Assembly (NCBI GenBank): GCA_018000995.1
Contig: JAGNIU010000019.1
Span: 1-63,878, forward strand
Reading direction: 5' to 3'
Source of the DNA: Bacteroidia bacterium
Lineage (GTDB): Bacteria; Bacteroidota; Bacteroidia; B-17B0; Aurantibacillaceae
DNA: 63,878 bases
This document shows positions 6,266 through 14,605 of this stretch, piece by piece. Under the pieces are notes generated by a model, which saw only the letters and a list, made by a program, of their open reading frames with translations, ran no database searches and had not been told where the DNA came from. The position numbers and the translations under genes are program-made. The stretch's first letter is position 1, and each line of letters starts with the position of its first letter.

Positions 6266-8194
6266 ATGATTAAATTTTTGAGAATATTCGCTTTTGTTTT
6301 ATGTCCGTACATAATGAGCTCGCAATCGGGTAATTTGGTATTTGATGGAAACGCTACTTTTAATGGTCAGCCATTAATGAATACAACTGTAACTGTTGTA
6401 GAGTCAGGAAAACAAATTCAAACTATGAATACGGGGAATGGTTCGGTGTTTAAATTGACTTTACCTTTTGGAAAAAACTATTCAGTGTATTTCACGAATG
6501 CCAAGTCTCAAAAAATGTACATGGATTTTATTATGAATAACCTTCCGGAGAAAGCCAAGAATATAAAAATGGTGTACGCTTTTGATATTCCGTTTTTTCC
6601 GAAGGACGCCACTATTTTAGATACTACGCAATTCAGAAATCCTTTTCATAAGGTAATTTTTAACGGGAAAGATAAAATGGTAGATGACACCATTTACATG
6701 AAACAATTTTTAGCAAAGGCCATTAAACAAAGAAAAGAAGAGAAAGAGCCTGTTGTTGCAGAAACAAAAAGTATAAAATGGAATAACCTTGCCGGGAAAT
6801 TCACTTACAACAACAAAGAAAAAATGCCGGTTCGGAATAAAAAAGTAAATCTGATAAATGGAAGTGGCGCGGTTGTAAAAACAACTTCTACAAACAAATA
6901 CGGTAATTTTATTTTTACAGGAGTTGATTTAAACGATGCTAAAAAAATAGAAGTCGATTTTAAAAAGGAATTCACCAATCAAGCTGTTTCCTTAGAATTA
7001 ACCAATAGTAAAGGGGAAGTTATTTGCACAAACAATGTTGTGAATAATAAAGCGGAGTGTCAAAGTTCAGGGACTAACAAAGTGATTGAAAAATTAATCG
7101 ACCCGCGTTTTACTTATAAAATCTCAGCAAAATTAATTCAGGAAAACGATAAGAAAATTGCTTTTTACGCTCACAAATTAGTGTTGTTATTAAATGATAA
7201 GAATACTGTTATCCGTCGCGCTAAAACCAATGCGTTTGGTTCGTTTGTATTTACCGATTTAAAACCCGGACAAACCTATTTAGTGGGTGTTGAGAAAATG
7301 GATGTGGAGGCCGGCATGAAAATAAATTTATATACTAATGCTGATCATTTTATTGCCCCTGTTGATAGTGCTATTACAAGTCGTTTGGTTCGTCGTTTTG
7401 CAGCAGATAATAATCCTGTGTTTAATGATTTATTAATAGATGAGAGTCAATTGCGTATGGATGTGAGTGGCAAATTGTATGGCGATAATATGAATAATCC
7501 ATTAGGGGATTTAAAAATATTGTTACTGAATGATAAAATGGAAACCATTGATACCACAACAACCGATGGCTTTGGAAGATTCTTGTTTAAATATTTGCCA
7601 TACAGTAAAGATTATACGTTTACAGGTTTAGATGATAAAGAGAGTTTATTAGATGCTATTAATAATATTTTAGTTTATAACAGCGAAGATGAAATGGTGA
7701 AAATCGTTTCTAACTTTAAAGGCAGACGATTTAAATATAATCCATTAGATGCAGATAAAAACAGATTGTTGGAGATTTACGCCGATGACCCTTGGTTAGC
7801 GTTAATTGGGAATGAATACAAACAGAATAAACAAGAGGATAAAATTATTATCGAAGATGTTTTATTTGAAAGTAATAAATCAGATTTATTACCTGAAGCC
7901 CGTTTAACTTTAGAGAAAATTGCTTTAGTATTAAACATGACCACAACTATTAAGATTGAATTAAGTGCTCACACCGATAGTAATGGTGATGATGCATACA
8001 ATCAAAAGTTAAGTGAGCAGCGCGCCAAAGTCGCAGTGGATTTTGTAATTAGCAGAGGTGTCGATCCAAGTCGAGTTATCGCAAAAGGCTATGGCGAAAC
8101 CAAAATCACCAACCGTTGTAAAAACGGTGTGTATTGTACAGATGATGAACATCAGCCTAATCGCAGGATAGAGTTTAAGATTCTGCGTAATTAA
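6266..8194 (+). CDS. OmpA-family peptidoglycan-binding outer-membrane protein with Cna-B-like repeats
   Basis: A 642-residue exported protein. A signal peptide (ending near YIMSSQS) is followed by several carboxypeptidase-regulatory/Cna-B-like beta-sandwich segments, recognisable by repeated 'T-x-x-x-G-x-F-x-F-x-x-L' ends (FGSFVFTDL, FGRFLFKYL, YGNFIFTGV). The C-terminal OmpA domain (about residues 525-642) begins VLFESNKSDLLPEA and contains the diaminopimelate-contacting D and R in LSAHTDSNGDDAYNQKLSEQ and RAKVAVDFV. A Cys-containing loop CKNGVYC sits near the end, a common feature of this phylum's OmpA domains. It starts 10 bases after the kinase stop and is likely in the same operon. Role: probably anchoring the envelope to peptidoglycan. 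Confidence 0.88.
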   Translation: MIKFLRIFAFVLCPYIMSSQSGNLVFDGNATFNGQPLMNTTVTVVESGKQIQTMNTGNGSVFKLTLPFGKNYSVYFTNAKSQKMYMDFIMNNLPEKAKNIKMVYAFDIPFFPKDATILDTTQFRNPFHKVIFNGKDKMVDDTIYMKQFLAKAIKQRKEEKEPVVAETKSIKWNNLAGKFTYNNKEKMPVRNKKVNLINGSGAVVKTTSTNKYGNFIFTGVDLNDAKKIEVDFKKEFTNQAVSLELTNSKGEVICTNNVVNNKAECQSSGTNKVIEKLIDPRFTYKISAKLIQENDKKIAFYAHKLVLLLNDKNTVIRRAKTNAFGSFVFTDLKPGQTYLVGVEKMDVEAGMKINLYTNADHFIAPVDSAITSRLVRRFAADNNPVFNDLLIDESQLRMDVSGKLYGDNMNNPLGDLKILLLNDKMETIDTTTTDGFGRFLFKYLPYSKDYTFTGLDDKESLLDAINNILVYNSEDEMVKIVSNFKGRRFKYNPLDADKNRLLEIYADDPWLALIGNEYKQNKQEDKIIIEDVLFESNKSDLLPEARLTLEKIALVLNMTTTIKIELSAHTDSNGDDAYNQKLSEQRAKVAVDFVISRGVDPSRVIAKGYGETKITNRCKNGVYCTDDEHQPNRRIEFKILRN

Positions 8195-8567
8195 TTCGTG
8201 GTGTGGCTTCGGCTACGCTCAGGCACCAATTTTTTTCGGTACAAGTTTATGGTTCGGCAAGCTCACCATGACTTCCGAATATTAAAGAATAATTTTGAAA
8301 CGTTAGTCATGTTTCATGAAGTTTAGCATGGCTTCCGGGTTCATAGGAATCAATTTTGAAAACGTGAGTCATGGTGAGCTAGCCGAACCATGATATAGGA
8401 TTAATATAAAATGGCACTGAGCTTGACGAAGTGCTATCACCGACAATAAGTCCACTTTACACCTTTTCACCAGTCAAAATGACCTTTCTCATGGGTTTTC
8501 ACGCCCTTTTAGCAGAGATTTGGGTATGGACTATAATTTGATAGCCCTATAGTATAAAATTACAATT
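8195..8567. repeat. 373-bp intergenic mosaic of palindromes
   Basis: No gene is visible. Three REP-like units are present. TGGTG (8201-8205) pairs with CACCA around GGCTTCGGCTACGCTCAG. A 24-bp arm at 8249-8272 (ATGGTTCGGC-AGCTCACCATGAC) pairs with 8368-8391 with one mismatch. A small hairpin around 8411-8433 pairs GCACT with AGTGC. Between the 24-bp arms, two diverged direct repeats of about 46 bases (8267-8313 and 8328-8373) both start CATG-CTTCCG and end GTCATG. The last ~130 bases should contain the clpB promoter; I could not identify a clean -33/-7 pair. Confidence 0.65.
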
Positions 8568-11165
8568 ATGAATTTGAACAACTTCACAATCAAATCGCAG
8601 GAAGCCATTCAGCAAGCTATCACATTAGCAACTATGAATGGTAATCAAGCTATTGAAAACGGGCACATTTTAAAGGCTATTTTAGAAGTGGATGAAAATG
8701 TAGCGCCGTTTATTTTAAAGAAATTAAATATAAAAGCGGATGTGTTTGAAAAAACATTAGACAGCGTTTTAAAATCGTATCCGAAAGTAGAAGGTGGTCA
8801 GCCTTTTTTATCTACCAGTGCTAATCAGACTGTCGCGAAAGCAACATCATACTTAAAAGAATTTAAAGATGAGTTTGTTTCGATTGAACATTTGATACTT
8901 GGGATTTTAGCAAGTGGAGATAGTGTTTCAGGTATGATGAAAGATATGGGCTTCAATGAAAAAGATTTGAAAGCTGCTATCAAAGAATTACGTAAAGGTG
9001 CTAGTGTAACTTCACAATCTCAAGAAGAAACGTATAATGCGTTGAATAAATACGCAATCAATCTAAATGCACAAGCGCAAAGTGGAAAGTTAGATCCGGT
9101 TATTGGTAGAGATGAAGAAATTCGCCGTGTGTTACAAATTTTATCACGTCGTACAAAAAACAATCCGATTTTAGTGGGTGAGCCTGGTGTTGGTAAAACT
9201 GCTATTGCTGAAGGTTTAGCGCATCGTATTATTAGTGGTGATGTTCCTGAAAACTTAAAATCAAAACAAATATTTTCATTAGACATGGGCGCATTGATTG
9301 CCGGTGCTAAATATAAAGGGGAATTTGAAGAAAGATTGAAATCCGTTATTAAAGAAGTAACAGGTAGTAATGGCGATATCGTTTTATTTATTGACGAGAT
9401 TCATACTTTAGTCGGAGCAGGTGGCGGAGGAGAAGGCGCAATGGATGCTGCCAATATTTTGAAACCAGCTTTAGCTCGTGGAGAATTACGTGCAATAGGC
9501 GCAACAACATTAAGTGAATTCCAGAAATATTTTGAAAAAGATAAAGCCTTAGAACGTCGTTTTCAAAAAGTAATGGTGGATGAACCAAGTGCTGAAGATG
9601 CTATTTCAATTTTACGTGGAATAAAAGAAAAATACGAAACGCATCACAAAGTGCGTATCAAAGACGAAGCCATTATTGCGGCGGTGGAATTATCGCAACG
9701 TTATATTAGCGATCGTTTTCTTCCGGACAAAGCAATTGACTTAATGGATGAAGCTGCTTCTAAATTAAGAATGCAAATCAACTCTATGCCAATTGAATTG
9801 GATAAAGTGGAACGCGAAATCATGCATCTCGAAATTGAACGTGAGGCGATGAAACGTGAGAACGAGGATAAAAAAGTTACCGCATTAAATAAAGAAATTG
9901 CTGATTTGCAAGACAAACGTAATTCCTTACGCGCAAAATGGCAAGGTGAGAAAGAAGCGATTGAAGGTGTTCAAAAAATAAAATTAGAGATTGAAGATTT
10001 AAAATTACAAGCTAGTAATTTTGAAAAAGCAGGCGATTACGGTAAAGTAGCTGAAATCCGTTACGGAAAAGTAAAGGATGCTGAAGCTAAACTTTTAGAA
10101 ATGGAAGCTAAATTATCAGAATCAAAAGCCAGCGGTTCGCAAATGGTGAAAGAGGAAGTGGATAGTGAAGATATTGCAGGTGTAATTAGTGCATGGACAG
10201 GAATCCCTGTATCACGTATGTTACAAAGCGAAAAAGAAAAATTATTACACTTAGAAGATGAATTACACAAACGTGTAGTTGGTCAGCACGAAGCGATTGA
10301 AAGTATTGCAGATGCCGTTCGTAGAAGTAGGGCAGGATTACAAGATGCAAAGCGTCCAATCGGTTCTTTTATTTTCTTAGGAACAACTGGTGTTGGTAAA
10401 ACTGAATTAGCAAAAGCATTAGCAGAGTTTTTATTCAATAATGAAAATGCGATGACACGTATTGATATGAGTGAATATCAGGAACGTCATGCTGTAAGTA
10501 GATTAGTTGGAGCGCCTCCTGGATATGTTGGTTATGATGAAGGCGGACAATTGACTGAAGCTGTTCGTCGCAGACCATATTCAGTAGTGTTGTTAGATGA
10601 AATTGAAAAAGCGCATCCTGATGTATTTAATATTTTATTACAAGTGTTAGATGATGGTCGTTTAACTGATAATAAAGGAAGAACGGTGAATTTCAAAAAC
10701 ACAATCATCATTATGACTTCCAATATAGGTTCTCATTTAATACAGGAGAATTTTGATAAAATGACGGAGAAGAATAAAGATTCAGTCTTAGCAAAAACAA
10801 AAAGCGAAGTGTTTGAATTACTAAGAAAAACTATTCGTCCCGAATTTTTGAATCGTATTGATGAAGTAATCATGTTTGAACCATTAAACAGAGAGAACAT
10901 TCATAAAATAGTAGAGATACAATTTAATAATGTAGCAAAGTTGTTGGCAGAACAAAGTATTCAGATGAGCGCCACACACGAAGCAATAGATTGGTTAGCA
11001 CAATTGGGTTACGACCCACAATTTGGAGCTCGTCCTGTAAAACGTGTTATGCAAAAACAAGTACTCAATGAATTATCAAAACAAATTTTGTCAGGTACAA
11101 TTGATAAAGAAAAAGAAATTGTGTTAGATATGTTTGATAATAAGTTTGTGTTTAGGAATAAGTAA
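8568..11165 (+). CDS. clpB: ATP-dependent disaggregase ClpB
   Basis: An 865-residue class I AAA+ unfoldase that, with DnaK, rescues aggregated proteins in the cytoplasm. The N domain (1-150) is followed by the first AAA+ module with Walker A GEPGVGKT (about 204-211) and Walker [14 protein letters not shown]. The middle coiled-coil domain (about 405-525, rich in E/K heptads) distinguishes ClpB from ClpA/C. The second module has Walker A GTTGVGKT (about 605-612), [15 protein letters not shown] and the sensor-2 segment GARPVKR. Length is standard. A clear intrinsic terminator follows. Confidence 0.97.
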   Translation: MNLNNFTIKSQEAIQQAITLATMNGNQAIENGHILKAILEVDENVAPFILKKLNIKADVFEKTLDSVLKSYPKVEGGQPFLSTSANQTVAKATSYLKEFKDEFVSIEHLILGILASGDSVSGMMKDMGFNEKDLKAAIKELRKGASVTSQSQEETYNALNKYAINLNAQAQSGKLDPVIGRDEEIRRVLQILSRRTKNNPILVGEPGVGKTAIAEGLAHRIISGDVPENLKSKQIFSLDMGALIAGAKYKGEFEERLKSVIKEVTGSNGDIVLFIDEIHTLVGAGGGGEGAMDAANILKPALARGELRAIGATTLSEFQKYFEKDKALERRFQKVMVDEPSAEDAISILRGIKEKYETHHKVRIKDEAIIAAVELSQRYISDRFLPDKAIDLMDEAASKLRMQINSMPIELDKVEREIMHLEIEREAMKRENEDKKVTALNKEIADLQDKRNSLRAKWQGEKEAIEGVQKIKLEIEDLKLQASNFEKAGDYGKVAEIRYGKVKDAEAKLLEMEAKLSESKASGSQMVKEEVDSEDIAGVISAWTGIPVSRMLQSEKEKLLHLEDELHKRVVGQHEAIESIADAVRRSRAGLQDAKRPIGSFIFLGTTGVGKTELAKALAEFLFNNENAMTRIDMSEYQERHAVSRLVGAPPGYVGYDEGGQLTEAVRRRPYSVVLLDEIEKAHPDVFNILLQVLDDGRLTDNKGRTVNFKNTIIIMTSNIGSHLIQENFDKMTEKNKDSVLAKTKSEVFELLRKTIRPEFLNRIDEVIMFEPLNRENIHKIVEIQFNNVAKLLAEQSIQMSATHEAIDWLAQLGYDPQFGARPVKRVMQKQVLNELSKQILSGTIDKEKEIVLDMFDNKFVFRNK

Positions 11166-11189
11166 TCTATTAAGGGTTAGGTTACTAAA

Positions 11190-11218
11190 GGGCGGTGTAA
11201 TTTACATCGCCTTTTTTA
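11190..11218 (+). terminator. Intrinsic terminator of clpB
   Basis: GGCG-TGT pairs with ACA-CGCC around a short loop (11191-11211), followed by six Ts. The T tract runs into the stop codon of the convergent DUF6714-like gene (11216-11218). Confidence 0.75.
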
Positions 11219-11743
11219 TTTCTTCAAAATCTTATTTTTTTTCTCTCTTTGTAACCAATAATTTTCCAAAGCCTGTTCTATTGTATTATTATGTTTATCT
11301 TTCGATAGCCTCCAATGCAAATAGGAAACAATTGCACTTACTTGTTCTTTGGTAAATGCATCAAAACATGTTCTTGCCCGTTCCCCAATAGTCTGACCCC
11401 CAAAAATTTTAGCAATTTTTTTATTTTCTGATTGAGGAGTTAGCGACCAACAAAGTCGAACAGTTGGATCATTATAATCTAACTTTTGATTAATATCCGC
11501 AATCAGAAATGCCGGGAGAAAGAATCGAAATGCTTTGTCTGATAAAAAGGATAGTGCGCCGTCTATGTCAAGAAAATCAGGAGTTAATGTTGTCCAATCC
11601 TTATACCCACGGAAGTGATTTCTTATTATGCCGGGCTCATCATCATAAGACTCATCAACTAAGTTATCGTCTCCGGAATATTCAACGTTACGAAATGCAA
11701 GGCTAATTTTTTGAATCAAAATGTCTTTACTATTCTCGTTCAT
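11216..11743 (-). CDS. DUF6714-like cytoplasmic protein
   Basis: A 175-residue protein with no signal peptide. I start it at ATG 11743 (MNENSKDILIQKISLAF) because a strong promoter lies just upstream, inside the frame that could be extended to 11785. The order aF..v.y...., then ...HFRGYKDWTTLTPDFLD, then ALSFLSDKAFRFFLPAFLIAD is the pattern I associate with DUF6714, a family of unknown function. The C-terminal third is helical and basic. It converges on clpB, sharing the terminator region, and is flanked upstream by the first four-hairpin repeat element. Confidence 0.75.
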   Translation of the reverse strand: MNENSKDILIQKISLAFRNVEYSGDDNLVDESYDDEPGIIRNHFRGYKDWTTLTPDFLDIDGALSFLSDKAFRFFLPAFLIADINQKLDYNDPTVRLCWSLTPQSENKKIAKIFGGQTIGERARTCFDAFTKEQVSAIVSYLHWRLSKDKHNNTIEQALENYWLQREKKNKILKK

Positions 11744-11755
11744 AAAAGTCAATAA

Positions 11756-11786
11756 TAAAGTTACAAATTCTAGCTTCAAATGCAAA
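11756..11786 (-). promoter_or_regulatory. Promoter of DUF6714-like gene
   Basis: On the minus strand TTTG (11783-11786) and TAACTTTA (11756-11763) are separated by 19 bases, an excellent -33/-7 pair. The predicted transcript would start about 6 bases before the ATG at 11743, so the mRNA has almost no leader. The -33 box touches the end of repeat element A. Confidence 0.68.
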
Positions 11787-11940
11787 CCCCCTCCCGGCTA
11801 AAGCCGGACTCCCCCTTAAAAAAGGGGGAGAGATTTTCCTCTTCCAAATTTTATTTATGTACATATAATTTTTCTCCCCTTGTTTAAGGGGAGGTGGATT
11901 CCGCATCGTAAACTAACGTGGGCGGTAGACGGAGGGGTCA
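11786..11940. repeat. Four-hairpin composite repeat, element A
   Basis: Outer arms ACCCCCTC (11786-11793) and GAGGGGTCA (11932-11940) enclose, in order: variable hairpin CCGGC-TAAA-GCCGG; core hairpin CCCCCTTAAAAAAGGGGG; a roughly 50-base AT-rich spacer; core hairpin CTCCCCTT-GT-TTAAGGGGAG type; and a weak variable hairpin CCGC/GCGG. Related elements are at 12992, 20249 and 23769. It lies between the DUF6714-like and LpxR-like genes. Confidence 0.85.
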
Positions 11941-11978
11941 GTTCGAAGAAGAAATTTAATTAGAAAACGAAACGATTA

Positions 11979-12941
11979 TTAGAAGCAAAAAGTCAAACTG
12001 CAATGCCCCCAACCATGATAACGCCCTCTATCAAACTCAGGACTCTGAACTACCTTAGTATACTCAGCACTAAAGCGTTTATAGGCGACAACAATTCCAT
12101 AAGTGCCTTGAAAGACGTATCGATTAATAGATGCATCGGGTAAAGAATGAATATCTTTATCAAATAAACCGCCTTGCATTGTGGCGTTGTATCCGACAAA
12201 TTTGGTTTTACCTTTTGCAAACACGTAACATTGGAATTTATTCTTTGTCGCATTTTTGATAATTCCTAGTTGAGAAAAATATCCCGCCATAAAACCGGCA
12301 CGGACCATCAATCCTAAACTTACATCATCATAAATAGTTCCCACACGTAAATCTCCTAGAGCCATTGCTTCAAAATATTTTGAAGTAAATAGACCTTGTT
12401 CAATTCCTAAGCCATAATTGAGAATATAATCTGTATTCAACTGATTTTCCCAACCCAAAGGCTGAATATTTACCAAAGCTCTATGAATTCCTTTTTGTTC
12501 CTCCTCACAACTAGCACACGGACCAATAATTCCCAAATCTAATTTTGAATTTAGTCTCCTTTTCTTTTCTGTATTTATAGAAATTAAATATTGTGAGAGA
12601 TACATTGTCGCCGCAAACGGTCGGTCGAGGTAATTTAAAGTATCGTATCTGATACTACCGGGAGTAAAACAATCTTGTCTGGCCATTAGCCCAAAATAAT
12701 TTTGTGAATTTTTCCCAGCCTTAATAAGAATTTTAGAAACGGGAGATTTACTAAAAACAGGTAAAATCAAATCAATATAAACTCCCTGCGTATAATATCT
12801 ATCTGTAGCACTAAAAAAATCATTATCGTAATTAAAAGAAAAGTAGCGATTGGTTTTATCCAAAGGTTTTTGAATAGAATCAGTTTGGGATTTTATACCA
12901 AAGGGGATTAATAAGATTAAGAAATGGAACAGGCTCCGCAT
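11979..12941 (-). CDS. LpxR-like outer-membrane lipid A deacylase (DUF2219)
   Basis: I start at ATG 12941, giving a typical signal peptide (MRSLFHFLILLIPFGIKSQ) and a 320-residue protein. The mature N-terminus FSFNYDNDFFSATDRYYTQG matches the LpxR family signature, in which the N-D pair and following Thr/Ser line the calcium-containing active site of Salmonella LpxR. GIHRALVNIQPLGWENQL fits the conserved segment with the catalytic His and the GW-NQL motif. The rest is alternating beta-barrel sequence ending in Phe. Known members remove the 3'-acyloxyacyl chain of lipid A in the outer membrane; the activity here is inferred. Composite repeats A and B bracket the gene. Confidence 0.82.
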   Translation of the reverse strand: MRSLFHFLILLIPFGIKSQTDSIQKPLDKTNRYFSFNYDNDFFSATDRYYTQGVYIDLILPVFSKSPVSKILIKAGKNSQNYFGLMARQDCFTPGSIRYDTLNYLDRPFAATMYLSQYLISINTEKKRRLNSKLDLGIIGPCASCEEEQKGIHRALVNIQPLGWENQLNTDYILNYGLGIEQGLFTSKYFEAMALGDLRVGTIYDDVSLGLMVRAGFMAGYFSQLGIIKNATKNKFQCYVFAKGKTKFVGYNATMQGGLFDKDIHSLPDASINRYVFQGTYGIVVAYKRFSAEYTKVVQSPEFDRGRYHGWGHCSLTFCF

Positions 12942-12991
12942 AATTATTAGACGAAGGGAAAGTCTGATACTTACAGGTAGCAATCTTAACT

Positions 12992-13182
12992 ACCCCCTCG
13001 TCAGCTTCGCTGCCACTCCCCCTTAAAAAAGGGGGAGAAATTTCCCTCATTCAAATAGAAATCGTCGGCACGGAAACAAGATACTTCCAATAAGTAAACG
13101 AATATTTTTCTCCCCTTTTTTAAGGGGAGATAGCCTTAATTCCGTCCCGATAGTTATCGGGACGGAATAGGCAGAGGGGTCA
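12992..13182. repeat. Four-hairpin composite repeat, element B
   Basis: Same layout as element A. Outer ACCCCCTC (12992-12999) and GAGGGGTCA (13174-13182); variable hairpin CAGC-TTC-GCTG; core CCCCCTTAAAAAAGGGGG; about 70-base spacer; core CTCCCCTT-TTTTAAGGGGAG type; and a perfect 14-bp variable hairpin ATTCCGTCCCGATA/TATCGGGACGGAAT (13138-13167). The terminal TCA is the complement of the ruvB stop codon TGA. Confidence 0.87.
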
Positions 13183-14205
13183 ATCAAACAAACTCCCACC
13201 CTTTTTCCAGATGGATTTGCCTAAATGTTTATAAGCTAATTCTGTTACTTCTCTTCCTCTTGGAGTACGGGTTAAATAACCTTCCTGAACTAAAAATGGT
13301 TCGTAAACTTCTTCTATAGTTCCGGCTTCTTCACCAACGGCTGTACTGATGGTAGTAATTCCAACCGGCCCACCCTTAAACTTCTCAATAATCGCAGTTA
13401 AAATGCGATGATCCATTTCATCCAAACCATTTTTATCTACGTTCAATGCTTTTAAGGAATAAGCGGCAATCTCCATATCAATTTTGCCTGAACCTTTAAT
13501 TTGTGCGAAGTCGCGAACCCTCCTTAGCAATGCATTGGCTATTCGTGGAGTGCCGCGACTTCGTCTTGCGATTTCATAAGCCGCATCCGGACTTATTTCA
13601 ACATTAAGAATATCACAACTACGCTCAATAATTCCGGTTAGCACTTTGCTGTCGTAATAATTTAAGCGGGAGTTAATGCCAAACCTGGCGCGTAATGGGG
13701 AAGTCAATAATCCGCTGCGGGTGGTGGCACCAACCAAAGTAAATGGGTTTAATTTAATCTGAACCGAACGGGCATTCGGTCCACTGTCAATCATAATATC
13801 AATTTTAAAATCCTCCATGGCGGAGTATAAATACTCTTCCACAATCGGACTCAATCTATGTATCTCATCAATAAACAAAACATCGTTCGGACCAAGGTTA
13901 GTTAAGAGTCCGGCCAAATCACCGGGCTTATCTAATACCGGACCTGAAGTTACTTTAAGGTTAACCCCTAAATCGTTTGCGATAATATGGGCGAGGGTAG
14001 TTTTGCCTAAACCGGGAGGGCCATGTAATAGAACATGGTCAAGCGATTCCTCTCTTTGTTTGGCGGCTTGCACAAAAACTTTAAGGTTATCTACTACACT
14101 TTCTTGTCCGCTAAAGTCGTTAAACTCTATCGGGCGTAAGGCCTTTTCCAGCTCTTTATCAGAGGAGGAAAGGTTCTCTTCGTTAGCGTCTAAGTTCTCG
14201 TTCAT
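13180..14205 (-). CDS. ruvB: Holliday junction branch-migration helicase RuvB
   Basis: A 341-residue AAA+ motor that drives Holliday junction migration with RuvA. I start at ATG 14205 ([12 protein letters not shown]); the frame can be extended to 14256, but a TATCTTTA -7-like box lies between the two. Visible motifs: Walker [13 protein letters not shown], Walker [12 protein letters not shown], sensor segment [19 protein letters not shown], and the C-terminal winged helix ending [15 protein letters not shown]. The stop codon TGA is the first triplet of repeat element B, so the repeat begins with no spacing after the gene. Confidence 0.95.
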   Translation of the reverse strand: MNENLDANEENLSSSDKELEKALRPIEFNDFSGQESVVDNLKVFVQAAKQREESLDHVLLHGPPGLGKTTLAHIIANDLGVNLKVTSGPVLDKPGDLAGLLTNLGPNDVLFIDEIHRLSPIVEEYLYSAMEDFKIDIMIDSGPNARSVQIKLNPFTLVGATTRSGLLTSPLRARFGINSRLNYYDSKVLTGIIERSCDILNVEISPDAAYEIARRSRGTPRIANALLRRVRDFAQIKGSGKIDMEIAAYSLKALNVDKNGLDEMDHRILTAIIEKFKGGPVGITTISTAVGEEAGTIEEVYEPFLVQEGYLTRTPRGREVTELAYKHLGKSIWKKGGSLFD

Positions 14206-14209
14206 GGGG

Positions 14210-14217
14210 TAAAGATA
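14210..14217 (-). promoter_or_regulatory. Possible -7 element of ruvB
   Basis: TATCTTTA on the minus strand, four bases upstream of the chosen ATG. No clear TTTG lies at the expected distance. If real, the transcript would be essentially leaderless. Confidence 0.3.
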
Positions 14218-14363
14218 GACCCTTTTGAAGCACGACGTTGCTACAATTCGTAGCAATTTTGAAAATCTATACAGTTCCCAATTATTTTGTTGATATCCGT
14301 ATGGAATTATTTAAAACTATCATCTATAATTAAAAACCCAACAATGAATAAGCAAACACTAAA

Positions 14364-14473
14364 CCCGCGTGAGGGATTGCAGCGAAAATCCTTTTTGCCT
14401 GTCTCTTGCAAAAAGATTGTAGCGTAAAGCCCGACCCCGTTGGATTTTTTTCTAATCCTACGGGGGCACGCCC
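14364..14473. repeat. Composite palindromic repeat, second type (element E)
   Basis: Lies in the 400-bp gap between ruvB and the macroglobulin gene. Outer GCGTG (14367-14371) pairs with CACGC (14467-14471). Inside, CTTTTTGC (14391-14398) pairs with GCAAAAAG (14408-14415), and CCCCGTTGGATT (14435-14446) pairs with AATCCTACGGGG (14454-14465) with one mismatch. GATTGCAGCG and GATTGTAGCG flank the first hairpin as direct repeats. I recall the GGGATTGCAGCG/AAAGCCCGACCCC pattern from intergenic regions of other Bacteroidota. The rest of the gap (14474-14605) holds pyrimidine-rich ACCTTTAAC-type short repeats and nothing else I can name. Confidence 0.75.
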
Positions 14474-14605
14474 AAACAACCTTTAACTTTTCACCTTTAA
14501 CCTTCAACCAAACTAACGTTAACAATTTCTAACAAGTCCTAATGCAACTCAAAAGCGACCCAACAGTAAAAGGAGTAATTTTAATCTCAAATTCCAACAC
14601 ACTTT

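Noticed and set aside
11134..11355. 73-codon plus-strand frame over the clpB terminator
   Set aside because: It overlaps the end of clpB, the terminator hairpin and the DUF6714-like gene in another frame.
14307..14525. 72-codon minus-strand frame between ruvB and the macroglobulin gene
   Set aside because: It reads through composite repeat E; no natural protein features.
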